From: Chloroflexota bacterium
Lineage (GTDB): Bacteria; Chloroflexota; Dehalococcoidia; SZUA-161; JAUWZY01
Length of the DNA: 8,404 bases
Direction: 5' to 3'
NCBI GenBank assembly: GCA_030615045.1
Contig: JAUWZY010000034.1
Span: 1 to 8,404 of the forward strand
Part shown: positions 1-5,965 of the stretch, one piece after another
Position numbering within the stretch: position 1 is the stretch's first letter
Layout: every line of letters begins with the position of its first letter
Notes under the pieces: model-generated
Database searches by the model: none
Told to the model about the DNA's origin: nothing
The model's input: the letters and a program-made list of their open reading frames with translations, nothing else
Position numbers and translations under genes: made by a program

Positions 1-1346
1 AGGAGTGAGGTCGGGGTCAGCATCTCAGGCATTCCCGGCCCTCCTTTCGGTCCTTCATAGCGGATAACTATCACCTCGCCCGGATTTACATGCCCAGACA
101 TCAGCTCCTTGGTCGCTTCCTCCTCGGAGTTGAAGATCCGGGCCGGTCCCCGGTGCACCAGCATGGAAGGAGCGACAGCTGCGCTCTTGACCACAGCACC
201 ATCTGGGGCCAGATTGCCGAAGAGAATGGCGATGCCGCCGCTTTGGGAGTGGGGCTGGGAGCGGGGGCGAATGACTTCATGGTCTCTGACCCTCGCTGCT
301 GCGATGTCCTCGCCGAGGGTCTTCCCCGAAACCGTCCTCGTGTTTAAGTGCAACAGCCCTTCCAGTTCCCTCAGCACCGCCGCCATGCCCCCAGCGAGGT
401 CTAAATCCTCGACATGGTAGCCACCGGATGGGCTTAGCTTGGAGAGATGGGGCGTGCTTTCGCTTAGCGTATTTATCTCAGCAAGAGGAAACTCGATGCC
501 AGCCTCGTTAGCTAACGCCATGACATGAAGCACCGAATTGGTGCTACCGCCTAAAGCCATATCGGCGATAAATGCGTTGGCAATCGATTCCCGGGTGACG
601 ATATCCGAGGGGCGGATATCAGCCGCCAGAAGCTCCATTATCTTCCTTCCCGCCTCCCGGGCCAGTTGGATGCGGCGACCATCGACAGCTGGGATGGTGC
701 CATTGCCGATAAGCCCCATCCCCAAGGCTTCGGTCAAGCAATTCATGGTATTGGCGGTGAACATCCCGGCGCAGCTGCCACAGCCGGGACAGGCAACCTC
801 CTCAAGTCCTTCCAGCTCCTCTGGGCTCATCTCCCCCTTAACCACCTTGCCCACTGCCATGTATACCGTGCTCAAGTCAGCGACGCTCCCGTCTCCTAAG
901 CGCCCGGCCAGCATGGGGCCACCGCTGATGAAGATGGAGGGGATGTTGATTCTGACGGCAGCCAAGAGCATCCCCGGGACTATCTTATCGCAACTGGCAA
1001 TAAACACTAAGCCATCGAAGCTGTGTGCCTGGGCTAAGACCTCTACTGAGTCGGCGATGAGCTCGCGGCTGGGCAGGCTGTATCTCATGCCCGGGTGATT
1101 CATAGCGATGCCGTCGCAGACAGCGATGGTATTGACCTCGAGCGGAGTCCCTCCAGCACTGTAGACCCCTTCCTTGACGGCTTGGGCGATAGCCTGGAGA
1201 TGCTTATGCCCGGGAATGATCTCGTTGAAGCTGTTTACAATGCCGATGAAGGGCTGTTCTATTTCACTTGGGCCTAAGCCCAAGGCGCGCAGAAGCGCCC
1301 GATGGGGAGCTCGCTCGATCCCTCGCTTCACTATATCGCTTCTCAT
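1..1346 (-). CDS. ilvD: Dihydroxy-acid dehydratase, C-terminus cut by window edge
   Basis: Dehydrates 2,3-dihydroxy-isovalerate and 2,3-dihydroxy-3-methylvalerate to the 2-keto acids that precede valine, leucine and isoleucine; a cytoplasmic iron-sulfur enzyme. I translated the minus strand from the ATG at 1346-1344 and found 448 open codons running off the left edge (family length is about 550-560). The start MRSDIVKRGIERAPHR is typical of archaeal and anaerobe IlvD. Motifs seen are SCDKIVPGM (118-126, with cluster cysteine C119 and a lysine, K121, at the Mg-carbamate position), CPGCGSCAGMFTANTMNC (186-203, with cluster cysteine C192), GGSTN (266-270) and RYEGPKGGPGMPEM (429-442). The first cysteine of the [2Fe-2S] subtype is absent: the segment reads NSFNEIIPGH (38-47), like the [4Fe-4S] E. 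coli enzyme. The C-terminal catalytic region lies outside the window. A GAGG ribosome-binding site sits 5 nt before the ATG. Confidence 0.96.
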   Translation of the reverse strand, partial: MRSDIVKRGIERAPHRALLRALGLGPSEIEQPFIGIVNSFNEIIPGHKHLQAIAQAVKEGVYSAGGTPLEVNTIAVCDGIAMNHPGMRYSLPSRELIADSVEVLAQAHSFDGLVFIASCDKIVPGMLLAAVRINIPSIFISGGPMLAGRLGDGSVADLSTVYMAVGKVVKGEMSPEELEGLEEVACPGCGSCAGMFTANTMNCLTEALGMGLIGNGTIPAVDGRRIQLAREAGRKIMELLAADIRPSDIVTRESIANAFIADMALGGSTNSVLHVMALANEAGIEFPLAEINTLSESTPHLSKLSPSGGYHVEDLDLAGGMAAVLRELEGLLHLNTRTVSGKTLGEDIAAARVRDHEVIRPRSQPHSQSGGIAILFGNLAPDGAVVKSAAVAPSMLVHRGPARIFNSEEEATKELMSGHVNPGEVIVIRYEGPKGGPGMPEMLTPTSL

Positions 1347-1351
1347 CTAAA

Positions 1352-1355
1352 CCTC
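1352..1355 (-). promoter_or_regulatory. Ribosome-binding site of ilvD
   Basis: The minus strand reads GAGG followed by TTTAG and then the ATG at 1346, a 5-nt spacing. It fixes the ilvD start, which also agrees with the conserved MRSD N-terminus. Confidence 0.6.
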
Positions 1356-1380
1356 GAAAGTTCAAGGAGTATTAGTTTAA

Positions 1381-1409
1381 AACATAACACGGCTGTATCT
1401 GTATGTCAA
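1381..1409 (-). promoter_or_regulatory. Sigma-70-type promoter of ilvD
   Basis: On the minus strand a perfect TTGACA (1409-1404) is followed by a 17-nt spacer and TATGTT (1386-1381). Transcription would start near 1374 and leave a leader of about 28 nt with the GAGG ribosome-binding site. The promoter lies in the 93-bp gap between the hpf stop and the ilvD start, so ilvD probably has its own transcription in addition to any read-through. No start site has been mapped. Confidence 0.6.
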
Positions 1410-1421
1410 GGAAGGCTTGAC
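1405..1421. promoter_or_regulatory. Perfect inverted repeat over the ilvD -35 box (possible operator)
   Basis: GTCAAG (1405-1410), a 5-nt centre GAAGG, then CTTGAC (1416-1421) forms a perfect 6-bp dyad of 17 bp in all. It covers five of the six bases of the -35 hexamer at 1404-1409. There is no T-run beside it, so it does not look like an intrinsic terminator for hpf. Its position suits a repressor site for a dimeric regulator, but the regulator is unknown and a 6-bp dyad can arise by chance. Confidence 0.35.
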
Positions 1422-1439
1422 CTCATCAGTCGGCATTGT

Positions 1440-1979
1440 TCAGTCCAGCTCGGGCTGGATCAGTCCGTAGTTGCCATCCTTTCGCCGATAGAGCAGATTA
1501 AACTGGGCAGCATCCGGGTTAAAGAAGAGGAAGAAATCGTGCCCCAGAAGCTCCATCTGGTCTACGGCCTCATCAACGGACATGGGCTTAACCGGGAAGC
1601 GCTTGATCTTGACTACCTTCCTCGGCTCCTCTTCCTCTTCCTCTATAGCTATCTCCGCTCGCAGGGGCGATGGCCTCTTTCTACCATAGAGCTTTCCTTT
1701 GTAGCGTTGGATTTGGCGAGTTATCACGTTGGCTACGCCGTCGATGGCGGCGAATAGATCACCGGCTCGCTCCTCCCCTCTGAGCAGGGCGTCTCGACGA
1801 TCGATGGTCACCTGGGCAACATAGCGGCTCTCCAGTGACCTGGTCTTCTCCTCAGATAGTTCCACCCTGACACTGGTGATATTGGCAAGATGATGCTCCA
1901 GCTTGCCGAGCCTTTGTTGGATATATTCCTCTATTGCTTCTGTAATCTCCACATTCTTGCCTTTGATCAACAACTCCAT
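1440..1979 (-). CDS. hpf: Ribosome hibernation promoting factor, long form
   Basis: Binds the 30S subunit when growth slows and, in long forms, joins two 70S ribosomes into inactive 100S dimers. The 179-residue protein has the two expected parts. The N-terminal RaiA/HPF domain (about 1-100) opens MELLIKGKNVEITEAIEEYI. The C-terminal dimerisation domain (about 122-178) contains VKIKRFPVKPMSVDEAVDQM, then GHDFFLFFNPDA and LLYRRKDGNYGLIQPEL. A linker carrying a run of six glutamates (113-118) separates them. The length matches long HPF rather than the short gamma-proteobacterial form. A strong AGGAGG lies 5 nt before the ATG, and the comF stop is 15 nt upstream, so hpf is probably the last gene of the aroH-hpf operon. 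Confidence 0.95.
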   Translation of the reverse strand: MELLIKGKNVEITEAIEEYIQQRLGKLEHHLANITSVRVELSEEKTRSLESRYVAQVTIDRRDALLRGEERAGDLFAAIDGVANVITRQIQRYKGKLYGRKRPSPLRAEIAIEEEEEEPRKVVKIKRFPVKPMSVDEAVDQMELLGHDFFLFFNPDAAQFNLLYRRKDGNYGLIQPELD

Positions 1980-1984
1980 TCCAT

Positions 1985-1990
1985 CCTCCT
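1985..1990 (-). promoter_or_regulatory. Strong ribosome-binding site of hpf
   Basis: The minus strand reads AGGAGG, 5 nt before the hpf ATG. It is the most canonical Shine-Dalgarno sequence in the operon, and it directly follows comF, whose own start has none. Confidence 0.7.
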
Positions 1991-1994
1991 GCTC

Positions 1995-2690
1995 TTATAG
2001 CTCCCTGGCTAAGGTCAGCCCCCAGACAGATGCCGCACCGGCTTCCTTGAGGGCCGAGGCACAGGCATCTAAGGTCGCGCCGGTGGTGCAAACATCGTCC
2101 ACGACGAGGACATACTTGCCCTGGAAACTCCGGTCTTCACAGCGGAAAGCACCGCGCACATTGAGCTGCCGCTGCTCGGTTCCTGTTATCCTCACCTGAG
2201 GGGCAGTATCTCGAAGGCGAACCAATGAACCCTCTATTACAGCCAAGTCGGTAAGCCGCCCCAGCTCTTTTGCTATCAGAGACGACTGGTTGTAGCCTCG
2301 CTCTCTCACTCGCTTTGGGTGTAGTGGCACCGGGGCTAAGGTATCAATGGGTAACGGGCTCGAGCTTAAATAACTGGCTAAAAGCTGTCCCAGGGGCTGG
2401 GCCAAGGCTTTAATCCGTTTATACTTGAGTTGGATGATTGCCTCCCGAGCCAGACCTCGGTACAGGAAAGAGGAGCGAATGCCATCGATGGCGACCAACT
2501 TTGTGCATTGCGAGCATACGCTGCCCCCGCCAGCAGGCATGCCGCAGCGGAGGCAGTGGGGAGGGCTGAGCTTGGACAATGACTGCGCGCAACTGAGGCA
2601 AAGAAAACCATCCTTGCCCCCACACCCGATGCACCTTGGCGGGAACAAGAGGTCGAAAAGCGCGTTTTTGAATTGGCTTAGCGTTAGCAT
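1995..2690 (-). CDS. comF: ComF family phosphoribosyltransferase-like protein
   Basis: ComF proteins are phosphoribosyltransferase-fold proteins that help take up single-stranded DNA in competent bacteria; many carriers are not known to be competent. The 231-residue product (from the ATG at 2690) starts MLTLSQFKNALFDLLFPPRC. It has eight cysteines in four pairs (C20/C23, C31/C34, C46/C49, C59/C62), suggesting two zinc-binding knuckles. The RGYNQS motif (131-136) follows, and then the PRPP-binding loop VLVVDDVCTTGATL (194-207). An upstream in-frame ATG at 2762 would add 24 unrelated residues overlapping the end of pyrD, so I reject it. The start has no clear ribosome-binding site and lies 11 nt after the pyrD stop, so translation may depend on coupling. 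The role in this organism is unknown. Confidence 0.9.
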   Translation of the reverse strand: MLTLSQFKNALFDLLFPPRCIGCGGKDGFLCLSCAQSLSKLSPPHCLRCGMPAGGGSVCSQCTKLVAIDGIRSSFLYRGLAREAIIQLKYKRIKALAQPLGQLLASYLSSSPLPIDTLAPVPLHPKRVRERGYNQSSLIAKELGRLTDLAVIEGSLVRLRDTAPQVRITGTEQRQLNVRGAFRCEDRSFQGKYVLVVDDVCTTGATLDACASALKEAGAASVWGLTLAREL

Positions 2691-2701
2691 GGGCTTATAG
2701 T

Positions 2702-3622
2702 CTAGGTAGCAGCGCCGATGAGCTGGCTCAGCTGGCCGATGCCTTCCCTTTCCATGAAGCACTCAAGCCCCTCCAGGACGTCAAGGGGGGCGCGAGGATT
2801 GCCCAAGATCGCCGTGCCCACTTGAACGGCGCTGGCGCCGGCCATGATGAATTCAAGGGCATCATCGGCAGAGGCGATGCCTCCACAGCCGATGATGGGC
2901 ACTGCTACTTCTTGCGCCACCTGATAAACCATGTAGATGGCTATTGGCTTGATCGCCGGCCCGGAAAGGCCACCGCTGATACCGCCCAAAATCGGCCTGC
3001 GCTTCGTGATGTCGATAGCCATGCCTTTTGGGGTATTGATCAACGATAAGGCATCGGCGCCAGCGTTTACCACTACCCGAGCGATGGCAACAATATCAGT
3101 CACATTGGGCGATAGTTTGACGATGATGGGGAGGCTATTTCCCCTCTTTACCGCTGCCGTGACCGCGGCCGCAGCCTCAGCGCTGACGCCAAACTCCATG
3201 CCACCGGCTGTTACATTGGGGCAACTGATGTTCACCTCGATACCGCTTATCCCCGCCACCCCTTCCAGCATCTGCGCCAGCACCGCATATTCCTCGATGC
3301 TTTCCCCGGCGATATTGACCAGCACCGGGACATGCCATTGGCACCAAATAGGTGCCTTGTCCTCGATCAGCGCTTTGACCCCGATATTGTCCAGCCCAAT
3401 GGAGTTCAGCAGCCCGCAGGCGGTCTCCGCCAGGCGCGGCTGGGGATTGCCAGCGCGTGGATTCAGCGTCGTGCCCTTGCAAATGATGGCGCCCAGCCTC
3501 TGGATATCGATAACCTGGGCATGCTCGGTGCCATAGCCGAAGGTTCCTGAGGCGGCTATCACTGGATTGGATAGCAGAAGCCCGTGCTTATTATTGGGCG
3601 CCAATTGCACTGATAGATCCAA
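2702..3622 (-). CDS. pyrD: Dihydroorotate dehydrogenase, class 1B-type catalytic subunit
   Basis: Oxidises dihydroorotate to orotate, the fourth step of pyrimidine synthesis, using FMN. The 306-residue protein carries ASGTFGYG (24-31), NSIGLDN (73-79), NISCPNVTAGG (131-141, with C134 as catalytic base), NTPKGMAIDI and GGLSGPAIKPIA in the FMN/substrate region, and GCGGI near the C-terminus. The catalytic cysteine and the overall pattern fit class 1B (PyrDB), which normally pairs with the Fe-S/FAD subunit PyrK and uses NAD. No pyrK is present here. The start codon is TTG at 3622-3620, supported by GGAGGG 9 nt upstream and by the conserved DLSV N-terminus. It lies 27 nt after the endonuclease IV-like gene. 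Confidence 0.95.
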   Translation of the reverse strand: MDLSVQLAPNNKHGLLLSNPVIAASGTFGYGTEHAQVIDIQRLGAIICKGTTLNPRAGNPQPRLAETACGLLNSIGLDNIGVKALIEDKAPIWCQWHVPVLVNIAGESIEEYAVLAQMLEGVAGISGIEVNISCPNVTAGGMEFGVSAEAAAAVTAAVKRGNSLPIIVKLSPNVTDIVAIARVVVNAGADALSLINTPKGMAIDITKRRPILGGISGGLSGPAIKPIAIYMVYQVAQEVAVPIIGCGGIASADDALEFIMAGASAVQVGTAILGNPRAPLDVLEGLECFMEREGIGQLSQLIGAAT

Positions 3623-3631
3623 TTCTCTGTG

Positions 3632-3637
3632 CCCTCC
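3632..3637 (-). promoter_or_regulatory. Ribosome-binding site for the TTG start of pyrD
   Basis: GGAGGG on the minus strand lies 9 nt before TTG at 3622. No ATG gives the conserved DLSVQLAP N-terminus, so this site decides the start. Confidence 0.55.
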
Positions 3638-3649
3638 CGAAGCGGGGAA

Positions 3650-4480
3650 TCATAGCGCGTTGTAGGTTTGCTGCAGGAGCAGAGCATCCTGCTCGCGGTT
3701 GGGGCTCTCGCAGATGACCAGTCCCTGGGCATCTCGGTCCTTTAGTGCCTTGAGCAGCTCCAAATATTGGAGATCGGAGTCCTTCAAATTGAGGTGCTTT
3801 CTCTCCCCTTTCTTTCCATAATCGATGCCGGAGACGTGGATGAGCATATCATCAAGGCCCTTCCTCCCCAACTTGGCTTCGATCTGGCCTAAGATGTTTA
3901 TGAACTCATCGTAGGAGTTGAATTGCCCTGTCCGCGCGTGCCAGTGGGCGAAGTCGATGCAGGGAGCAATCCCCTCTATCTCGACACTGAGCCTGAGGAT
4001 CTCGTCCAGGGTGCCAAACTGAGTCCCCTTGCCCATGAGCTCTGGTCTGACCCAGACCTGGTTATCCTGAGCTCTGAGCTTGGTTACCACCTGCTCCAGG
4101 TTTCTTTTCACTGTCTGGTAAACCTCATCTGGGGGCCGATTTAAGTAGAAAGCAGGGTGAAATACGATGCTCTGGCCACCGAAGAGGGAGCAGATATGAG
4201 CGGTGTGGAGCAACCTCCCCTTGCTGGCGACCACCTTTTCCTGCTCTTGAGCGTTGAGATTGATGAAGTAAGGGGCATGAGCGGTGAGCTTGATCCCCGT
4301 CCTCTGGCCCACCTCGCCAACTGAATAGGCGCTTTTCTCGCTCATCTTGACCCCTTGCACAAACTCCACTTCCATGCAGCCCAGACCGAGCTCATAGACC
4401 CGTTCGATGCCAGCCTGAGTGGTTTGGACTTTGGTGCTCGATGGTATCCCCGCTGGACCGAAGAGCAAGCCCTTGGCCAT
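3650..4480 (-). CDS. Endonuclease IV-like (AP endonuclease 2 family) TIM-barrel protein
   Basis: The 276-residue protein resembles the endonuclease IV / xylose isomerase-like TIM-barrel family, whose best-known members cut DNA at abasic sites using three metals. Residues placed like metal ligands are H68 (TAHAPYF), H108 (VFHP), E147 (RPELMGKGTQFGT), D176 and H179 (CIDFAHWHAR), H215 (IHVSG) and E258 (ICESPN). The region matching the DRH motif of E. coli Nfo (D229, H231) reads GERKH here (225-229), so those two ligands are changed or shifted. That points to the divergent archaeal-like subfamily, and nuclease activity is likely but not certain. The ATG at 4480 lies 3 nt after the aroF stop, preceded by a G-rich stretch (GGGGG) about 10 nt upstream. 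Confidence 0.82.
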   Translation of the reverse strand: MAKGLLFGPAGIPSSTKVQTTQAGIERVYELGLGCMEVEFVQGVKMSEKSAYSVGEVGQRTGIKLTAHAPYFINLNAQEQEKVVASKGRLLHTAHICSLFGGQSIVFHPAFYLNRPPDEVYQTVKRNLEQVVTKLRAQDNQVWVRPELMGKGTQFGTLDEILRLSVEIEGIAPCIDFAHWHARTGQFNSYDEFINILGQIEAKLGRKGLDDMLIHVSGIDYGKKGERKHLNLKDSDLQYLELLKALKDRDAQGLVICESPNREQDALLLQQTYNAL

Positions 4481-4483
4481 GGA

Positions 4484-5524
4484 TCACTTACCCCCTGGAC
4501 TCCGTCTGCTGCGCAAGTTGTGACCGAGGGCAGTCGCCAGCAGTGCTAACCGGGACATGAGAAGCTCGAAGTTATCGAAGTTCAGCGACTGCGGGCCATC
4601 CTTGAGCGCCTTATCAGGATTGGGATGGACTTCGATCATCAGGCCATCGGCGCCAGCAGCAGCAGCGGCCAGGGCCAGGGGGGAGACGAGCTCCCATTTG
4701 CCAGTGCCATGGCTGGGGTCGGCGATGATAGGCAGGTGGCTTAGCTTCTTGATAGCCGGGATGGCGCTGATATCCATAGTGTTTCTGGTGTATGTTTCAA
4801 AGGTTCTGATGCCTCGCTCACAGAGAATCAATTGCCAATTCCCCTGAGAAAGGATGTATTCCGCAGAGAGCAGCCATTCCTGAATGGTAGCCGAGAGGCC
4901 GCGCTTGAGCAACACCGGCTTTCGAGCCTTGCCCACCTCGTCGAGGAGGACAAAATTCTGCATGTTTCGCGTCCCCACCTGGAGGATATCGGCATATCTG
5001 GAGACCAGATCCACATCCTGTGGCCCCATGACCTCGGTGATGATGGCTAAGCCGGTTTCGGCACGGGCACAAGCCAGGAACTCGAGCCCTTCCGGGCCCA
5101 GGCCACGGAAAGAATAGGGGGAGGTGCTTGGCTTGAAGTCACCACCGCGCAGGATATCAGCACCGACTGCCTTCACCGCTCTCGCTGTCTCCACAACCTG
5201 CTCTTCGCTCTCCACGGCGCAGGGACCGGCCATGACTACTAACTCATCGCCGCCGATATCGATATCCCCCACCCTTACTATGGTATCCTCGGGCTGGAAC
5301 TCACGGCTGGAGAGCTTATATGGCTTGCTGATAGGGATCACTTCGTCGACGCCGGGGAGGATCTCGAAGATTTCGCGCAGCTCGGGATAGGTTTGCCCAA
5401 CGACCCCAATCACAGTGCGCTCCACCCCCTTGGAGACGTGCCCTGAGAATCCAGACTGGGAGAGGCGCTCCAAGACATCGTCCAGTTCCCTCTCGCTGGC
5501 ATCCATCTTCATCACTATGAGCAT
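4484..5524 (-). CDS. aroF: 3-deoxy-7-phosphoheptulonate (DAHP) synthase, type I-beta with N-terminal regulatory domain
   Basis: Joins phosphoenolpyruvate and erythrose 4-phosphate to start the shikimate pathway. The 346-residue protein has a ferredoxin-like N-terminal regulatory domain (about 1-70, MLIVMKMDASERELDDVLER) and a TIM-barrel catalytic domain, as in the Thermotoga maritima enzyme, which it matches in length and spacing. Metal ligands fall at C102 (AGPCAVES), H272 (DPSHGTGKW), E298 (IEVHPNPDKAL) and D309 (KDGPQSL). LLKRG (205-209) and CERGIRTFE (235-243) supply further phosphate-binding residues. The normally conserved KPRTSPY loop reads KPSTSPY (131-137), with serine at 133. The adjacent chorismate mutase suggests joint control of the pathway. 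AAGGAG lies 7 nt before the ATG, inside the end of aroH; the gap is 4 nt. Confidence 0.95.
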   Translation of the reverse strand: MLIVMKMDASERELDDVLERLSQSGFSGHVSKGVERTVIGVVGQTYPELREIFEILPGVDEVIPISKPYKLSSREFQPEDTIVRVGDIDIGGDELVVMAGPCAVESEEQVVETARAVKAVGADILRGGDFKPSTSPYSFRGLGPEGLEFLACARAETGLAIITEVMGPQDVDLVSRYADILQVGTRNMQNFVLLDEVGKARKPVLLKRGLSATIQEWLLSAEYILSQGNWQLILCERGIRTFETYTRNTMDISAIPAIKKLSHLPIIADPSHGTGKWELVSPLALAAAAAGADGLMIEVHPNPDKALKDGPQSLNFDNFELLMSRLALLATALGHNLRSRRSPGGK

Positions 5525-5528
5525 TGCT

Positions 5529-5906
5529 CTACTCCTTCGGCTCGGCAGTGGCTAAATCTGGTCTTAGCCTCTTAGCCCCCTTGAGATATACATGAATTAC
5601 CTCATCAATAGCTTTCTCTGTGTTCCAGAGGAGCAAGATGCGCAGGCATCTGGGCAAGCTGCCGGGGACATTCATCTCCTGCTCACAGAGGAGGGCGACG
5701 TTAGACCAGCCCAGCTCCCGAGCTGCCACCGCCGGAAACTCAGCATTCAGGTCTTGGGTTGCAGTGAAGATGGCACAGGAAACATCCTCCTCTTTGACCC
5801 CATTGGCTGCGGTCATCCTTTGCAGCAGCTCCTTGGTCGCTCGAATGATGCCATCCTTGGTATTGCTTTCTACCGTGGTCGCCCCCCGAATGCCACGACA
5901 CCACAT
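5529..5906 (-). CDS. aroH: Chorismate mutase, AroH type
   Basis: Converts chorismate to prephenate, the entry to phenylalanine and tyrosine. It belongs to the trimeric AroH class (Bacillus subtilis type), not the helical AroQ class. The 125-residue product starts MWCRGIRGATTVESNT and contains IFTATQDLNAEFPAVAAR, ALLCEQEMNVPGSLPRC and HVYLKGAKRLRPDL, all typical of the family, including the RGIRGAT arginines and the late CR and YLKGA elements. An ATG six codons upstream (5924) is in frame. I prefer 5906 because the family starts at this point, AAGG lies 9 nt upstream, and the upstream ATG would sit only a few bases from the predicted transcription start. It is the first gene of the tight cluster, followed by aroF after 4 nt. 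Confidence 0.94.
   Translation of the reverse strand: MWCRGIRGATTVESNTKDGIIRATKELLQRMTAANGVKEEDVSCAIFTATQDLNAEFPAVAARELGWSNVALLCEQEMNVPGSLPRCLRILLLWNTEKAIDEVIHVYLKGAKRLRPDLATAEPKE
5532..5537 (-). promoter_or_regulatory. Ribosome-binding site of aroF inside aroH
   Basis: AAGGAG on the minus strand lies within the last two sense codons of aroH, 7 nt before the aroF ATG. It ties translation of the two aromatic-pathway genes together. Confidence 0.6.
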
Positions 5907-5935
5907 AGCCAAAGCCCTTGACATGAAGTTCTTTC

Positions 5936-5965
5936 AGTATAGCACAACCTTTGCCCCTAACTCAA
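5936..5965 (-). promoter_or_regulatory. Promoter-like sequence of the aroH-hpf operon
   Basis: TTGAGT (5965-5960), an 18-nt spacer and TATACT (5941-5936) lie on the minus strand, with the -35 box inside the last codons of the deacetylase gene. Transcription would begin near 5929, giving a leader of about 23 nt for the aroH start at 5906. The 50-nt gap is the largest one between the deacetylase and hpf, which agrees with a new transcription unit beginning here. Evidence is by eye only. Confidence 0.45.

Noticed and set aside
538..1098. Long plus-strand open frame of 186 codons opposite ilvD
   Set aside because: It is the reverse complement of a clearly conserved ilvD frame and shows no recognisable motif; its composition is what an antisense shadow gives.
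1405..1421. Reading the GTCAAG/CTTGAC dyad as a terminator of hpf
   Set aside because: No T-run follows in the minus-strand direction, and the dyad sits on the ilvD -35 box, so an operator is the better reading.
1302..1757. Plus-strand open frame spanning the ilvD-hpf gap
   Set aside because: It runs through the ilvD promoter and antisense to hpf; the protein has no recognisable features.
2691..2762. Extended comF start adding 24 residues
   Set aside because: The extra residues are an out-of-frame reading of the pyrD end and do not resemble a ComF N-terminus.
2937..3536. Plus-strand open frame of 199 codons opposite pyrD
   Set aside because: Shadow of pyrD, with no family resemblance and no ribosome-binding site of note.
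3636..3646. Small hairpin CCCG-AAG-CGGG between the endonuclease IV-like gene and pyrD
   Set aside because: The stem is only 4 bp with no T-run, too weak for a terminator; it touches the pyrD ribosome-binding site but is probably chance.
4484..5906. A fused bifunctional DAHP synthase-chorismate mutase
   Set aside because: The two genes are separate, with a TAG stop, a 4-nt gap and a new ATG with its own ribosome-binding site.
5907..5924. Extended chorismate mutase start (MSRALA)
   Set aside because: Family members start at the MWCRGIRGA position, and the upstream ATG lacks a good ribosome-binding site.
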